This document shows, piece after piece, positions 44,278 through 52,737 of a stretch of 64,000 bases of DNA (position 1 is the stretch's first letter; every line of letters begins with the position of its first letter). The position numbers and the translations under genes were made by a program. A model generated the notes under the pieces. The model had not been told where the DNA came from. It ran no database searches and was given only the letters and a program-made list of their open reading frames with translations. Source of the DNA: an uncultured Clostridia bacterium (lineage in GTDB: Bacteria; Bacillota; Clostridia; Oscillospirales; CAG-272); the NCBI GenBank assembly GCA_944381115.1, contig CALWJV010000005.1, positions 23,816-87,815 on the forward strand, in the 5' to 3' direction.

Positions 44278-46650
44278 ATGAAAGACGTATTTTCAAAATT
44301 TGCTCCGTTTATAAAGGAGTATATCTACAGCCGCGGCTGGGAAGAACTGAGACAGGTCCAGACCGAAGCGGCAAAGGTAATATTTGAGACAGATAAAAAT
44401 CTTCTTATAACAACTCCTACTGCATCGGGAAAAACCGAAGCGGCTTTTTTTCCTATTCTCTCAAAGCTTTATAATAAACCCTCCAACGGTTTTGTAGTGA
44501 TCTACATTGCACCTCTTAAAAGTCTTATAAATGACCAGTTTTCCAGAATGGAAGAAATCCTTGATGAAAGCGGTATACCTGTATATCACTGGCACGGCGA
44601 TGTTGCCGTATCAAAAAAAACAAAAGCGCTTAAAGATCCGAAAGGTATACTTCAGATCACCCCTGAGTCACTGGAAAGCATGCTGATCAACCGAAACAAC
44701 GATATTTCGAGACTTTTTTCATATCTGAAATACATTGTGATAGACGAACTTCACACTCTTACCGGAAGCGACCGCGGAAATCAGATACTATGCCAGATAT
44801 CAAGAATATCAAAACTTATAGGGTTTTCTCCGAGAAGAATAGGACTTTCTGCAACAATAGGAGATACTCGCTTTGCCTGCAATTGGCTATCAAAAGGTAG
44901 CGGACGAGATACGGTTTGTCCGAATATTCCTTTCGGAAAAGTAAAATGGAGGCTCGGCGCTGAACATTTTTATATTGGTAATGAAGGTCTTTCTGCCGAA
45001 TCCGAATTTTACGAAAAATACAGAACAGAAAATAAATTGACTGATACTGAAAAAAATCTCGTCGGAAATACTTCCGTATCTGCTGAAGAAAAATCATTGA
45101 TCGGTTCAAATTTAAAAGATGCGGAAGAAGGGTTGGTTTTAAGCGAGAACGCACCTGCACCAACAGAAAAAGCAATCGGAGAAAATCAAAAAAAAGAAGA
45201 ACAGAACCAGCCTGTATATGTAGACAAAGGTTATAATTTCATCTATGACTGTGTAAAAAATAAAAAATGCCTTATCTTTTCAAATTCAAGAGAAGAAACC
45301 GAATATATAACCGCAACTTTGCGCCAGATTGCAAAAAGACGAAATGAGCCGGACGTATTTTCCATTCACCACGGAAACCTTTCGGCTTCTATACGTGAAG
45401 AGGCAGAGACCGATCTTAAAAACGATGAGATAATCAATACCACCTGTGCCACAGTCACTTTGGAACTTGGAATTGACATAGGAAAACTTGAAAGAATAAT
45501 TCAAACGGAATCGCCAAACTCCGTATCATCACTTCTTCAAAGAATAGGGCGTTCCGGAAGACGCGGTGCCCCGCCGGAAATGATGATGGTATTCAGAGAG
45601 GACCTGCCCCTTCCCAATACACCCTTGCCAGACCTGATACCTTGGCAACTTTTACAGGCTATAGCCATTGTACAGTTATACGCTGAAGAGCGCTTTATTG
45701 AACCACCCTTTTTTAAAAAACAACCTTTCAGTCTTTGCTTTCATCAGACACTTAGTGTTTTGAAATCAAGCGGAGAACTTACCCCTAAAGCACTTGCCGG
45801 CAAAGTGCTTTCTCTCCCGCCGTTTGAAAATATCAGCAAAGATGATTACCGAACACTGCTTGTATCCATGATACAAAACGGGTATATTGAAAAAACGGAA
45901 ACCGGAACATTGATAATCGGTCTTGCGGGTGAAAAACTTACCGGAAATTTCAAGTTTTATGCCGTTTTCAAAGACTCCGAGGACTTTACGGTAAGATGCG
46001 GGTCGGACGAAATAGGAACGATTACTGCTCCTCCGCCTGTCGGCGACAGATTCGCACTTGCAGGAAAAGTCTGGGAAGTTGAGGAAACCGATATCAAGGC
46101 AAGACTTGTGTTTGTCAAGGCGGTCGGCGGCAAAATGAAGATCTCCTGGCCCGGTGATTTCGGAGAAATACACACAAAAATTTTAAAGCGTATGAAAAAA
46201 GTACTTTCCGAGGATACGGTTTACCCATACCTTAAGCAAAACGCCGTAAAAAGGCTTGCAAAGGCAAGAGCAGTGGCAATAAAGACCGGTATGCTTGATT
46301 CCCCCGTAACCCATATAGGCGGTTACAGTTACGCTCTTTTCCCTTGGGTCGGAACAAGAGAATTCCGTACAGTACGCAAAGTCGTATCACAGATGAAAGA
46401 CAAATTCAAAATAAGTTCTGTTGATTACTCCAGATGTTACTACATCACATTCAAAATGGAAAATGCAAACAGTGAGGAATTTATATCCGAACTTAAAAAA
46501 CGACTTTTCAGTAAAAATCTCGACCTCTTTTCTCTTTCTGCTTCAGGAGAAAATCCGATCTTTGACAAGTTTGACGAATTTATTCCGGCTGATCTTTTGC
46601 GGCGTGCCTATTCGCAGGACAGGTTAAGAGTTCCCGATAACATTGATTAA
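44278..46650 (+). CDS. Lhr-like DEAD/DEAH-box helicase with internal 13-residue repeats
   Basis: This 790-residue superfamily 2 helicase has Walker A TTPTASGKTEA (K52), APLKSLINDQ (motif Ia), IVIDELHTLTGSDRG (motif II with H instead of the final D/H variants), LSATIGD (motif III) and, in RecA domain 2, TLELGIDIGKLERI and QRIGRSGRRG (motifs V and VI). The C-terminal 350 residues resemble the Lhr winged-helix and beta-barrel region. Between the RecA domains, about residues 256-305 form four degenerate 13-residue units. Lhr-type helicases unwind RNA-DNA hybrids and are linked to DNA repair. The start is ATG with a modest SD (GGTCGGG). It lies just after alr. Confidence 0.9.
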   Translation: MKDVFSKFAPFIKEYIYSRGWEELRQVQTEAAKVIFETDKNLLITTPTASGKTEAAFFPILSKLYNKPSNGFVVIYIAPLKSLINDQFSRMEEILDESGIPVYHWHGDVAVSKKTKALKDPKGILQITPESLESMLINRNNDISRLFSYLKYIVIDELHTLTGSDRGNQILCQISRISKLIGFSPRRIGLSATIGDTRFACNWLSKGSGRDTVCPNIPFGKVKWRLGAEHFYIGNEGLSAESEFYEKYRTENKLTDTEKNLVGNTSVSAEEKSLIGSNLKDAEEGLVLSENAPAPTEKAIGENQKKEEQNQPVYVDKGYNFIYDCVKNKKCLIFSNSREETEYITATLRQIAKRRNEPDVFSIHHGNLSASIREEAETDLKNDEIINTTCATVTLELGIDIGKLERIIQTESPNSVSSLLQRIGRSGRRGAPPEMMMVFREDLPLPNTPLPDLIPWQLLQAIAIVQLYAEERFIEPPFFKKQPFSLCFHQTLSVLKSSGELTPKALAGKVLSLPPFENISKDDYRTLLVSMIQNGYIEKTETGTLIIGLAGEKLTGNFKFYAVFKDSEDFTVRCGSDEIGTITAPPPVGDRFALAGKVWEVEETDIKARLVFVKAVGGKMKISWPGDFGEIHTKILKRMKKVLSEDTVYPYLKQNAVKRLAKARAVAIKTGMLDSPVTHIGGYSYALFPWVGTREFRTVRKVVSQMKDKFKISSVDYSRCYYITFKMENANSEEFISELKKRLFSKNLDLFSLSASGENPIFDKFDEFIPADLLRRAYSQDRLRVPDNID

Positions 46651-46837
46651 GATATATCTTTTTTTGTAAAAAAGTAAACAATACAAAAATATCTTCTCTT
46701 TACGTATTTTTAAAAAAAAATAAGGCATAAAAACATTCGCAGGCTGTCTGTCTTACCTAAAAAACAATTACGTTCTGATATAATACGGCTAGTATTTAAA
46801 TTTTACATTATAACATGATAATTTTTAATAAAATATC

Positions 46838-46866
46838 TTGACAAATAATTGATTTTATGGTATAAT
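46838..46866 (+). promoter_or_regulatory. Full-consensus promoter for the thioesterase leader
   Basis: Exact TTGACA (46838-46843) and exact TATAAT (46861-46866) have a 17-base spacer. It is one of the best promoters in the window and lies about 170 bases before the thioesterase ATG. The 387-bp gap after the helicase holds this, the leader ORF and the attenuator. Confidence 0.9.
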
Positions 46867-46918
46867 AAGACCGTAAAAGAAATTAATATTAAAAATAAGT
46901 TTTAATTAAAAACTCATA

Positions 46919-46987
46919 CGGCTTTTCCCTGAGCGGGAGGGCTATATGCCAAGCACTTTGACAAGGGAAGTGTCAAAGTGCTTTTCT
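46919..46987 (+). terminator. Leader with SD-sequestering hairpin and intrinsic terminator (attenuator-like)
   Basis: TTTTCCC (46923-46929) can pair with GGGAGGG (46935-46941), which is also the SD of a 31-codon leader ORF. Next, AAGCACTTTGACA (46951-46963) and TGTCAAAGTGCTT (46971-46983) form a perfect 13-bp stem with loop AGGGAAG, ending in a T-run. The terminator loop AGGGAA is in turn complementary to TTCCCT in the first hairpin. The parts look like a transcription attenuator upstream of the thioesterase. I could not match it to a known riboswitch class. Confidence 0.7.
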
Positions 46988-47041
46988 ATTGTTTTAATTT
47001 TAAAAAATTTATTTTTTGTAACGGAAGGACGACAAAAATGA
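46946..47041 (+). CDS. Leader ORF overlapping the attenuator and the thioesterase start
   Basis: ATG at 46946, four bases after a GGGAGGG SD, opens a 31-codon frame. Codons 3-13 cover the terminator stem. The peptide is basic at its start (MPSTLTREVSK), hydrophobic in the middle (CFSIVLILKNLFFV) and ends TEGRQK. Its TGA overlaps the thioesterase ATG (ATGA), so the two would be translationally coupled. I do not recognise the peptide. The coding assignment rests on the SD, the overlap and the placement. Confidence 0.45.
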   Translation: MPSTLTREVSKCFSIVLILKNLFFVTEGRQK

Positions 47042-47763
47042 AATGGTCTATTAAAAGAACGATTTCACCGCACGATCTTGATTTAAACGATATTGCATCT
47101 CCTTCGGCGGTACTCAGATACATGCAGGAAGCAGCATATATGCAAATGCAGTACTGCAAACCGACAATGAACGATTTACGTGCCGAAAACAAGGTCTTTG
47201 TTGTCAGCCGCACAAGTATGAGCATCTACGCTCCGCTTAATGTTTGCGATGAGATAACCGCATCTACATGGGCGTGCGAAAGTAAGGGAGTCAGTTTTTT
47301 AAGGTGTTCAGAAATAATAAGAGACGGCCAAAAAGTTGCCGAACTTGCATCAATATGGGCACTGGTAAACCCTGAGACAAAATCTCTTTGGCGTGTCAGC
47401 GACTATAACCCTTCATACGAAACTGAACCTCCGAGTGAACTTGATCTTCCGGCAAGAATAAGGATTCCGAAAGAAACTCCGCTTACCCTTTGCGGAGAAT
47501 ACAGGGTATCTTACAACGATGCCGATCTGAACAAACACATAAATAACACAAAATATCCTGATATACTCTGCGGATTTCTTCCTGATATGTACGGAAAAAG
47601 AGTCATTAAATTTTCAATAAGTTACATCCACGAAGCACCGATAAACACTACGATCAAGGTATACACATCAAAAGAAGATGACGGAAGTTTCTGGGTCCGA
47701 ACGGTAAACGAAAACGGAAGCATAAATACAGAATCCGAAATAGTCCTTGAGGAGATAAAGTAA
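47038..47763 (+). CDS. Acyl-ACP thioesterase (FatA/FatB-type double hotdog)
   Basis: This enzyme releases fatty acids from acyl-carrier protein. The 241-residue protein has two hotdog domains. The N-terminal one is about 1-130 (DLDLNDIASPSAVLRYMQEAA, VSRTSMSIYAPL). The C-terminal one has the catalytic region DADLNKHINNTKYPDIL (about 162-178), which contains the family Asp/Asn/His set. ATG 47038 is preceded by GGAAGGACG. The leader ORF ends on this start codon. It is followed by a winged-helix regulator 81 bases downstream. Confidence 0.92.
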   Translation: MKWSIKRTISPHDLDLNDIASPSAVLRYMQEAAYMQMQYCKPTMNDLRAENKVFVVSRTSMSIYAPLNVCDEITASTWACESKGVSFLRCSEIIRDGQKVAELASIWALVNPETKSLWRVSDYNPSYETEPPSELDLPARIRIPKETPLTLCGEYRVSYNDADLNKHINNTKYPDILCGFLPDMYGKRVIKFSISYIHEAPINTTIKVYTSKEDDGSFWVRTVNENGSINTESEIVLEEIK

Positions 47764-47844
47764 TAAAAGTCCTTTCTCGCTTTACGAAGACCGACATTTC
47801 CATAAATAAACATACGGGTAAAATGCAAAAGAACGGAGACCGAT

Positions 47845-48441
47845 ATGTCAATTATTCAAATACGGACAAAAGACCGTGTATTTGCAAGAATGCTTGAGAT
47901 TGTCCTGCTTGAAAACAATTCGGAAATTTTTCTGACCGACAAAAAAGATACAAAGATTCCAGACGGATGCGAATTGATCATTACAGACACAGCCTGTGCC
48001 GATAAAGAAACAGACCGTTTTGACAAAATAATCTACGTCTGCCGAGGCGAAGAACCTCCTCAAGGAAGCATATCTGTAAAACGTCCGTTTTTAATCGAAG
48101 ATTTTATATCGCTTGTTAACGGTATGCTCTTTGCAGAGGAAAAAACAGCCGATTCGCAACCGTTCCTTACACTTGATAAAAAACGCAAAACGTTACGATA
48201 CGGAAAATTCTCCGTCCTTCTTACAGACAAGGAATTTGACCTTATGCTTCTGCTTTACGAAAACAAAGGAAAAATTGTGACAAATGAGCAGATCACCAAA
48301 ACCGTATGGGATGACAAAACCGTCCCCGGCAGTAACATATCTGCGGTTTATATAAATTACCTGAGAAAAAAATTTGACGAAAAACTTGGAAAAAAATTTA
48401 TTTATTCGGTAAGAGGAAAAGGGTATCAATTGAAGATTTGA
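47845..48441 (+). CDS. Atypical OmpR/PhoB-type regulator with degenerate receiver domain
   Basis: This 198-residue protein ends in a typical winged-helix DNA-binding domain (about 105-198: LTDKEFDLMLLLYENKGKIV, TVWDD, SNISAVYINYLRKKF, SVRGKGYQL). The N-terminal domain is receiver-like but short (about 95 residues). The usual N-terminal acidic pair is replaced by IQIRTK. D48 in IITDTA could be the phospho-acceptor position, and SVKRPF matches the conserved Lys-Pro-Phe. No histidine kinase is adjacent. It is probably phosphorylation-independent. The SD is CGGAG. Confidence 0.85.
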   Translation: MSIIQIRTKDRVFARMLEIVLLENNSEIFLTDKKDTKIPDGCELIITDTACADKETDRFDKIIYVCRGEEPPQGSISVKRPFLIEDFISLVNGMLFAEEKTADSQPFLTLDKKRKTLRYGKFSVLLTDKEFDLMLLLYENKGKIVTNEQITKTVWDDKTVPGSNISAVYINYLRKKFDEKLGKKFIYSVRGKGYQLKI

Positions 48442-48493
48442 CGGAATGCATAAAATTATTTCTATGTTTAAAATTTCAGAAAAGAGGCAGACT

Positions 48494-49246
48494 ATGCTTG
48501 AAAAAATATATACAATACCGGTGAACGAAGCCTTTGACCTCTGCGCCGAAAACAAAGAGCAAGGCTGCCCGTTTTGCTACATTTACAGAAAACTTGAAAA
48601 TGACGAAATAGACACGATGCTCGGTGCGGCTATGATGGAACCGGAAATAAGGATAAAAACAAATGAACTCGGTTTTTGCGGTCGTCACCTTGACATAATG
48701 TTTGAAAAGAACAACCGGCTGGGTCTCGCCCTTATACTTGAAAGTCATTTAGACGAAACACGTAAAAAATGTGAAACAGGCGGTATTTTTAATTCAAAAA
48801 CCGCGGCAATTTCCGAAAATTTAGCAAAACTCCAAAAGACTTGCTATATCTGTGACAGGATAGAAAACTTTTTTTCAAAAATGACCGAAAATGCCGTTTA
48901 TCTTTATGATACTGAACCGGAGTTCAGAGCAAAAACTGCATCACAGCCTTATTTTTGTCTCGGACACCTTTCTCTGTTTTTAAGCGCCGGAAAATCACAC
49001 CTTAACAAAAAGAAGGTCCCGGAATTTCAAAATGCGGTCGCCGGAATCGCGAACAGGTATTTTGATGATCTCCGTGCTGATATAAAACATTTTTGTAAAA
49101 AATTTGATTACCGATATGAAAACGAGCCGTGGGGAAATTCAAAAGACTCAGTTGAACGTTCCATTCGCTTTATCTCCGGAGACAGAAGGCTGAAATTTGA
49201 AAAACCCAAAAAAAATAAAAACCTTCCGGGTACGGAAAAACAATAA
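48494..49246 (+). CDS. DUF6062-like protein with two CxxC/CxxH pairs
   Basis: This 250-residue soluble protein begins MLEKIYTIPVNEAFD. It contains CPFC (25-28) with CGRH (62-65), then CYIC (117-120) with CLGH (155-158). The two halves therefore repeat a CxxC...CxxH pattern with spacing of about 35 residues, consistent with two metal sites. I recall the DUF6062 family from clostridia, but its function is unknown. The tail is basic (SGDRRLKFEKPKKNKN) and may contact nucleic acid. ATG 48494 has GAGGCAG upstream. It follows the regulator by 52 bases and is probably in the same transcript. Confidence 0.8.
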   Translation: MLEKIYTIPVNEAFDLCAENKEQGCPFCYIYRKLENDEIDTMLGAAMMEPEIRIKTNELGFCGRHLDIMFEKNNRLGLALILESHLDETRKKCETGGIFNSKTAAISENLAKLQKTCYICDRIENFFSKMTENAVYLYDTEPEFRAKTASQPYFCLGHLSLFLSAGKSHLNKKKVPEFQNAVAGIANRYFDDLRADIKHFCKKFDYRYENEPWGNSKDSVERSIRFISGDRRLKFEKPKKNKNLPGTEKQ

Positions 49247-49318
49247 AAATAATGCTGAATACTTGAAAAAGTAAAAATTGACAAAAATATAAAGTAATAA
49301 AAAGCCGGGAGGCTGAAA

Positions 49319-50158
49319 ATGACTATATCGGAAGAAAACGGCGGAGTACGTGTATCTGAAATAGAGTTTTTTTCTGCACCGCAGACTTTTGACTGCGGTC
49401 AGTGTTTCCGTTTTACGGTAAACGGTAACGAAGTCACAGGATCTGCTTTGGGAAGAAAAGTAACATTTACGCAACTTTCGGAAAACGAAATATTTATAAA
49501 TCCATGCACAGCGGAAGAATTCCGCAGTCTTTGGGAAAAATATCTTTCGCTTGATGTTGATTACATATCGGTAAGAAACGAAATGGCAGAACTCCGGAAA
49601 AATGATCCTTCTTTACTTGCCGCAATGCAAACCGGAAAAGGAATAAGAATTTTAAAACAAGAGCCATGGGAAACACTCTGCTCTTTCATAATTTCACAAA
49701 ACAACAACATACCGAGAATAAAAAAGATAATCGATGCTTTATGCAAAAAAGGCGCGGAAATAAGCGGCGGAAGTGAAGTCATGTTTCCGTCCCCTGATGT
49801 ACTGATAAAAATGGGGACAGAGGGGTTATTTGCACTTAGAACCGGGTTTCGTGCGGCTTACCTTTTTGATGCAGCGTGTAAAGTTGAGAGCGGAGAGGTC
49901 GATTTTGAAAAAATTTTTTCACTCAGTACGCAAGAGGCAGAAACAGAACTATGTAAAATAAAAGGCGTCGGACCTAAAGTCGCCGCCTGTACACTGCTTT
50001 TCGGATTTGATAAAACAGACGCTTTCCCCATAGATGTGTGGGTAAAGCGTGTAATGCAGGATTATTACGGTGGTAATGTAAAACCGTCCGATTTTGGTCC
50101 GTATGCCGGACTTGCACAGCAGTACCTTTTTTATCATAAAAGATATATCGGCGTATAA
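49319..50158 (+). CDS. OGG-type 8-oxoguanine DNA glycosylase/AP lyase
   Basis: This 279-residue HhH-GPD enzyme excises 8-oxoguanine from DNA. The N-terminal TBP-like domain has QTFDCGQCFRF (about 22-32). The glycosylase domain has IISQNNNIPRIKKII (about 122-136), the helix-hairpin-helix IKGVGPKVAACTLL with its catalytic Lys (about 221), and the Asp in FPIDVWVKRV (about 240). This is the OGG1-like form, less common in bacteria than MutM. The SD is GGGAGG. Confidence 0.92.
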   Translation: MTISEENGGVRVSEIEFFSAPQTFDCGQCFRFTVNGNEVTGSALGRKVTFTQLSENEIFINPCTAEEFRSLWEKYLSLDVDYISVRNEMAELRKNDPSLLAAMQTGKGIRILKQEPWETLCSFIISQNNNIPRIKKIIDALCKKGAEISGGSEVMFPSPDVLIKMGTEGLFALRTGFRAAYLFDAACKVESGEVDFEKIFSLSTQEAETELCKIKGVGPKVAACTLLFGFDKTDAFPIDVWVKRVMQDYYGGNVKPSDFGPYAGLAQQYLFYHKRYIGV

Positions 50159-50270
50159 AAGAAAAATTAAACACCCATCTTTTTTCTTTAGAGTTATATC
50201 AACAAACATATACATTGAAAAAGGTAATTATATAAAAAATATTTTTACATAAAATTATTTTAAAAAAGTA

Positions 50271-50299
50271 TTGCTTTTTCTTTCGATATACAGTAAAAT
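50271..50299 (+). promoter_or_regulatory. Promoter of pgi
   Basis: TTGCTT (50271-50276) and TAAAAT (50294-50299) have a 17-base spacer. Confidence 0.7.
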
Positions 50300-50349
50300 A
50301 AAATAATAAATATGTGCTTGCACAAAGGTGCGGCAGAACGGAGAACGCC

Positions 50350-51690
50350 ATGGCAGTAAAACTTAACTGTAAACATCTTGAAGGTTTTTTAAGTGCCGAT
50401 GAACTTAAAGCCATTCAGCCGGAGATTGACAAATCGGTTGAGACGATAAATGCAAGAAACGGGGCAGGAAGCGATTTTCTCGGCTGGATTGACCTTCCGA
50501 TTGACTACGATAAAGAGGAATTTACCAGAATACAAACAGCAGCGGAAAAGATCAGAAAAACCTGTGATGTATTTATTGTTATCGGTATAGGAGGCTCATA
50601 TCTTGGTGCGCGAGCGGCTATTGAATTTATAAAAAGCCCGCTTTACAATAATCTTAAAAAAAATACCCCGGATATTTACTTTGCGGGAAATACGATCAGC
50701 GGAAACGCCCTTGATGAACTTCTTTCCATATGCGAAGGAAAAGATATATGCGTAAATGTCATATCCAAATCGGGAACTACAACAGAGCCGGCAATAGCAT
50801 TCCGTATATTCCGCGAACTTCTCGAAAAGAAATACGGTGAAGATGGCGCAAAAGAACGTATATTTGCAACAACCGACAAATCCAAAGGAAGTCTCAAGTC
50901 TCTTTCAGTTGAAAAAGGCTACGAAACATTTGTAGTGCCTGATGACGTGGGAGGCCGTTACTCTGTTTTAACTGCTGTTGGACTTCTTCCGATAGCAGTC
51001 GCTGGATGTGATATAAATAAACTTATGCAAGGTGCAGCAGATGCTCGTACCGCGTTTAAAGGCAGATCGGATACTGACTGCGCAAAATATGCGGCGATCC
51101 GTAACTGTCTGTACCGTAAGGGAAAGGCAATAGAAATACTTGCCTGTTACCATAGTTTCTTTTCTATGACCGCCGAATGGTGGAAACAACTTTACGGCGA
51201 GAGCGAAGGTAAGGACGGAAAAGGAATATTTCCGGCATCTGTTATCTTCTCTACCGATCTTCATTCCATGGGTCAGATGATACAGGAAGGGGTCCGAAAT
51301 GTATTTGAGACTGTCGTTGATATCAAGCAAACAGGAGCAAAAGCGACTGTGCCCGGTGACAGCGCCGACCTTGACGGTCTTAACTTTCTTGCGGGCAGTG
51401 AACTCAATGCTGTAAACCACAAAGCATTGGAAGCGACAGTTCTTGCACACTGTGACGGCGGAGTACCGAACATTATTCTTGAAGTTGATTCAAAGAGTGA
51501 ATACGATTTCGGATATATGGTATACTTTTTTGAAATGGCTTGCGCTGTTTCCGGTTATACATTAGGTGTTAATCCGTTTAATCAGCCTGGAGTCGAAAAT
51601 TACAAAAACAACATGTATGCACTTCTTGGTAAACCCGGTGATCAATACCAGGCACGCCGTGCAGAACTACTTAAAAGACTCGGAAAATAA
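50350..51690 (+). CDS. pgi: Glucose-6-phosphate isomerase
   Basis: This 446-residue glycolytic enzyme interconverts glucose- and fructose-6-phosphate. It has [16 protein letters not shown] (about 78-93), [10 protein letters not shown] (about 140), the signature [18 protein letters not shown] segment (about 215), the catalytic Glu in [11 protein letters not shown] (about 284) and the final Lys region [12 protein letters not shown] 50350 follows CGGAGAA; an upstream ATG (50314) would add twelve unlikely residues. It has its own promoter. Confidence 0.97.
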   Translation: MAVKLNCKHLEGFLSADELKAIQPEIDKSVETINARNGAGSDFLGWIDLPIDYDKEEFTRIQTAAEKIRKTCDVFIVIGIGGSYLGARAAIEFIKSPLYNNLKKNTPDIYFAGNTISGNALDELLSICEGKDICVNVISKSGTTTEPAIAFRIFRELLEKKYGEDGAKERIFATTDKSKGSLKSLSVEKGYETFVVPDDVGGRYSVLTAVGLLPIAVAGCDINKLMQGAADARTAFKGRSDTDCAKYAAIRNCLYRKGKAIEILACYHSFFSMTAEWWKQLYGESEGKDGKGIFPASVIFSTDLHSMGQMIQEGVRNVFETVVDIKQTGAKATVPGDSADLDGLNFLAGSELNAVNHKALEATVLAHCDGGVPNIILEVDSKSEYDFGYMVYFFEMACAVSGYTLGVNPFNQPGVENYKNNMYALLGKPGDQYQARRAELLKRLGK

Positions 51691-51760
51691 TGGTGTGATT
51701 TTAATTTTAAATAAAAAATCATACCGTACAAACTCAATCATTCGGATAACACCATTTTTT
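51691..51760 (+). terminator. Possible terminator immediately after pgi
   Basis: TGGTGT (51691-51696) can pair with ACACCA (51749-51754), followed by six T. The same 5' arm, extended as GGTGTGATTTT, can instead pair with AAAATCATACC (51715-51725), so two exclusive folds exist. Confidence 0.45.
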
Positions 51761-51819
51761 CAGATGTAATTTTTAAATGTAAAAATAATATTTACGTTAA
51801 AGTTAAAACAATATCGCTT

Positions 51820-51879
51820 TACGGCGGGTGATCGGATATTTATATTTTTACAAATCTCCTTTCATCCGCCGTATTTTTC
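51820..51879 (+). terminator. Terminator hairpin in the pgi-52100 gap
   Basis: TACGGCGGGTGA (51820-51831) pairs with TCATCCGCCGTA (51862-51873), 12 bp with one G-U that is only a pair in plus-strand RNA; TTTTTC follows. The loop is long (30 bases). Confidence 0.7.
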
Positions 51880-51908
51880 AAACCTTGCTTTTAAGCAAAA
51901 AAAGTTAG

Positions 51909-52031
51909 AAAATAATTCCGGAATACGGAAATGCGGACGAAAGTAAATCGGTTATAAACAGCGCTGACATTTACGCTGACAACAAAGGCGGCGCCTCTGC
52001 AACAAGCATATTTTTACGCACTTGTATCTGA
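51909..52031 (+). pseudogene. Possible coding remnant, 40 codons without start
   Basis: Within the 409-bp gap this stretch is open for 40 codons and reads like protein (IPEYGNADESKSVINSAD, then IYADNKGGASATSIFLRTC). It has no ATG or SD and is flanked by stops. I do not recognise it. It may be a decayed gene end or chance; the rest of the gap, apart from the two hairpins, shows nothing. Confidence 0.2.
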
Positions 52032-52099
52032 TAAATGAGACGTCAATAACATAGGTTTAAATCGGCCGTCACAATAAAAAAGACAAAAAAGGAAAAAAT

Positions 52100-52657
52100 A
52101 TGAGTATTATTAAATCAAACCTTGAAAAAGGACGTCCGTCTGATATGAACGGACGCCAGGATAAAGAAAAAAAAGTCTATGACTTTCTTGACAGTCTTGG
52201 AATTGAATATCAAAGAATTGACCATGAAAAAGCAGACACTATGGATGCATGTACAGAAATTGGCATGGCTCTCGGTACTGAAATATGTAAAAATCTCTTT
52301 TTATGCAACCGCCAGAAAACAGATTTTTATCTTCTTTTAATGCCGGGCAGTAAACCTTTTAAAACAAAGGAACTTTCCGGTCAGATCGGTGTTTCAAGAC
52401 TGTCTTTTGCTTCTCCGGAGGATATGGAAAAATTTCTTAACACTTCTCCGGGCTCGGTAAGCATAATGGGACTTATGAATGACACCGGGAAAAAAGTAAC
52501 TTTACTTATCGATGATGATATTTTAAAGGATGAATTTATCGGATGCCACCCCTGTGTAAATACTTCAAGCATTAAGATCAGGACAGATGATATAATTAAC
52601 AAATTTCTTTCAAAGACCGGTCATTATGTTAATCCGGTCAAACTTATCGGAGAATAA
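52100..52657 (+). CDS. YbaK/ProX-type aminoacyl-tRNA deacylase
   Basis: This 185-residue protein has the YbaK fold that hydrolyses mischarged tRNAs, such as Ala-tRNA-Pro. The first 20 residues are an unusual polar extension (SNLEKGRPSDMNGRQDKE). The core shows YDFLDSLGIEYQRIDHEKA, ICKNLFLCNRQKTDFYLLLMPG (with the conserved Lys) and FIGCHPCVNTSSIKI, matching the prolyl-tRNA deacylase (PrdX/ProXp) subgroup with the GxHP motif. The SD is AAAGG. Convergent with the flavoprotein gene at 52738. Confidence 0.9.
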   Translation: MSIIKSNLEKGRPSDMNGRQDKEKKVYDFLDSLGIEYQRIDHEKADTMDACTEIGMALGTEICKNLFLCNRQKTDFYLLLMPGSKPFKTKELSGQIGVSRLSFASPEDMEKFLNTSPGSVSIMGLMNDTGKKVTLLIDDDILKDEFIGCHPCVNTSSIKIRTDDIINKFLSKTGHYVNPVKLIGE

Positions 52658-52660
52658 TAA

Positions 52661-52716
52661 AAAACGGCTTTGCAAGTCACCCCGATTGAGATGATTTCTT
52701 GCAAAACCGTTTTTTT
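52661..52716 (-). terminator. Terminator between convergent genes; hairpin shared with 7452
   Basis: AAAACGGCTTTGCAAG (52661-52676) and CTTGCAAAACCGTTTT (52698-52713) form a 16-bp stem with one position that pairs (U-G) only in minus-strand RNA. T- and A-runs flank it on both sides. The CGGTTTTGCA / TGCAAAGCCG core is the same as in the truB hairpin. Confidence 0.88.
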
Positions 52717-52737
52717 ACCGCTTTATGGTGTGCGTCT

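Noticed and set aside
44278..46650. Lhr-like helicase as part of a phage-defence system
   Set aside because: It stands beside alr with no companion nuclease or methylase, and similar stand-alone helicases are, as far as I recall, widespread in clostridia.
46650..46840. Terminator after the helicase at the short palindrome AAGATATATCTT
   Set aside because: The palindrome has no loop and is too weak; I could not support a terminator there.
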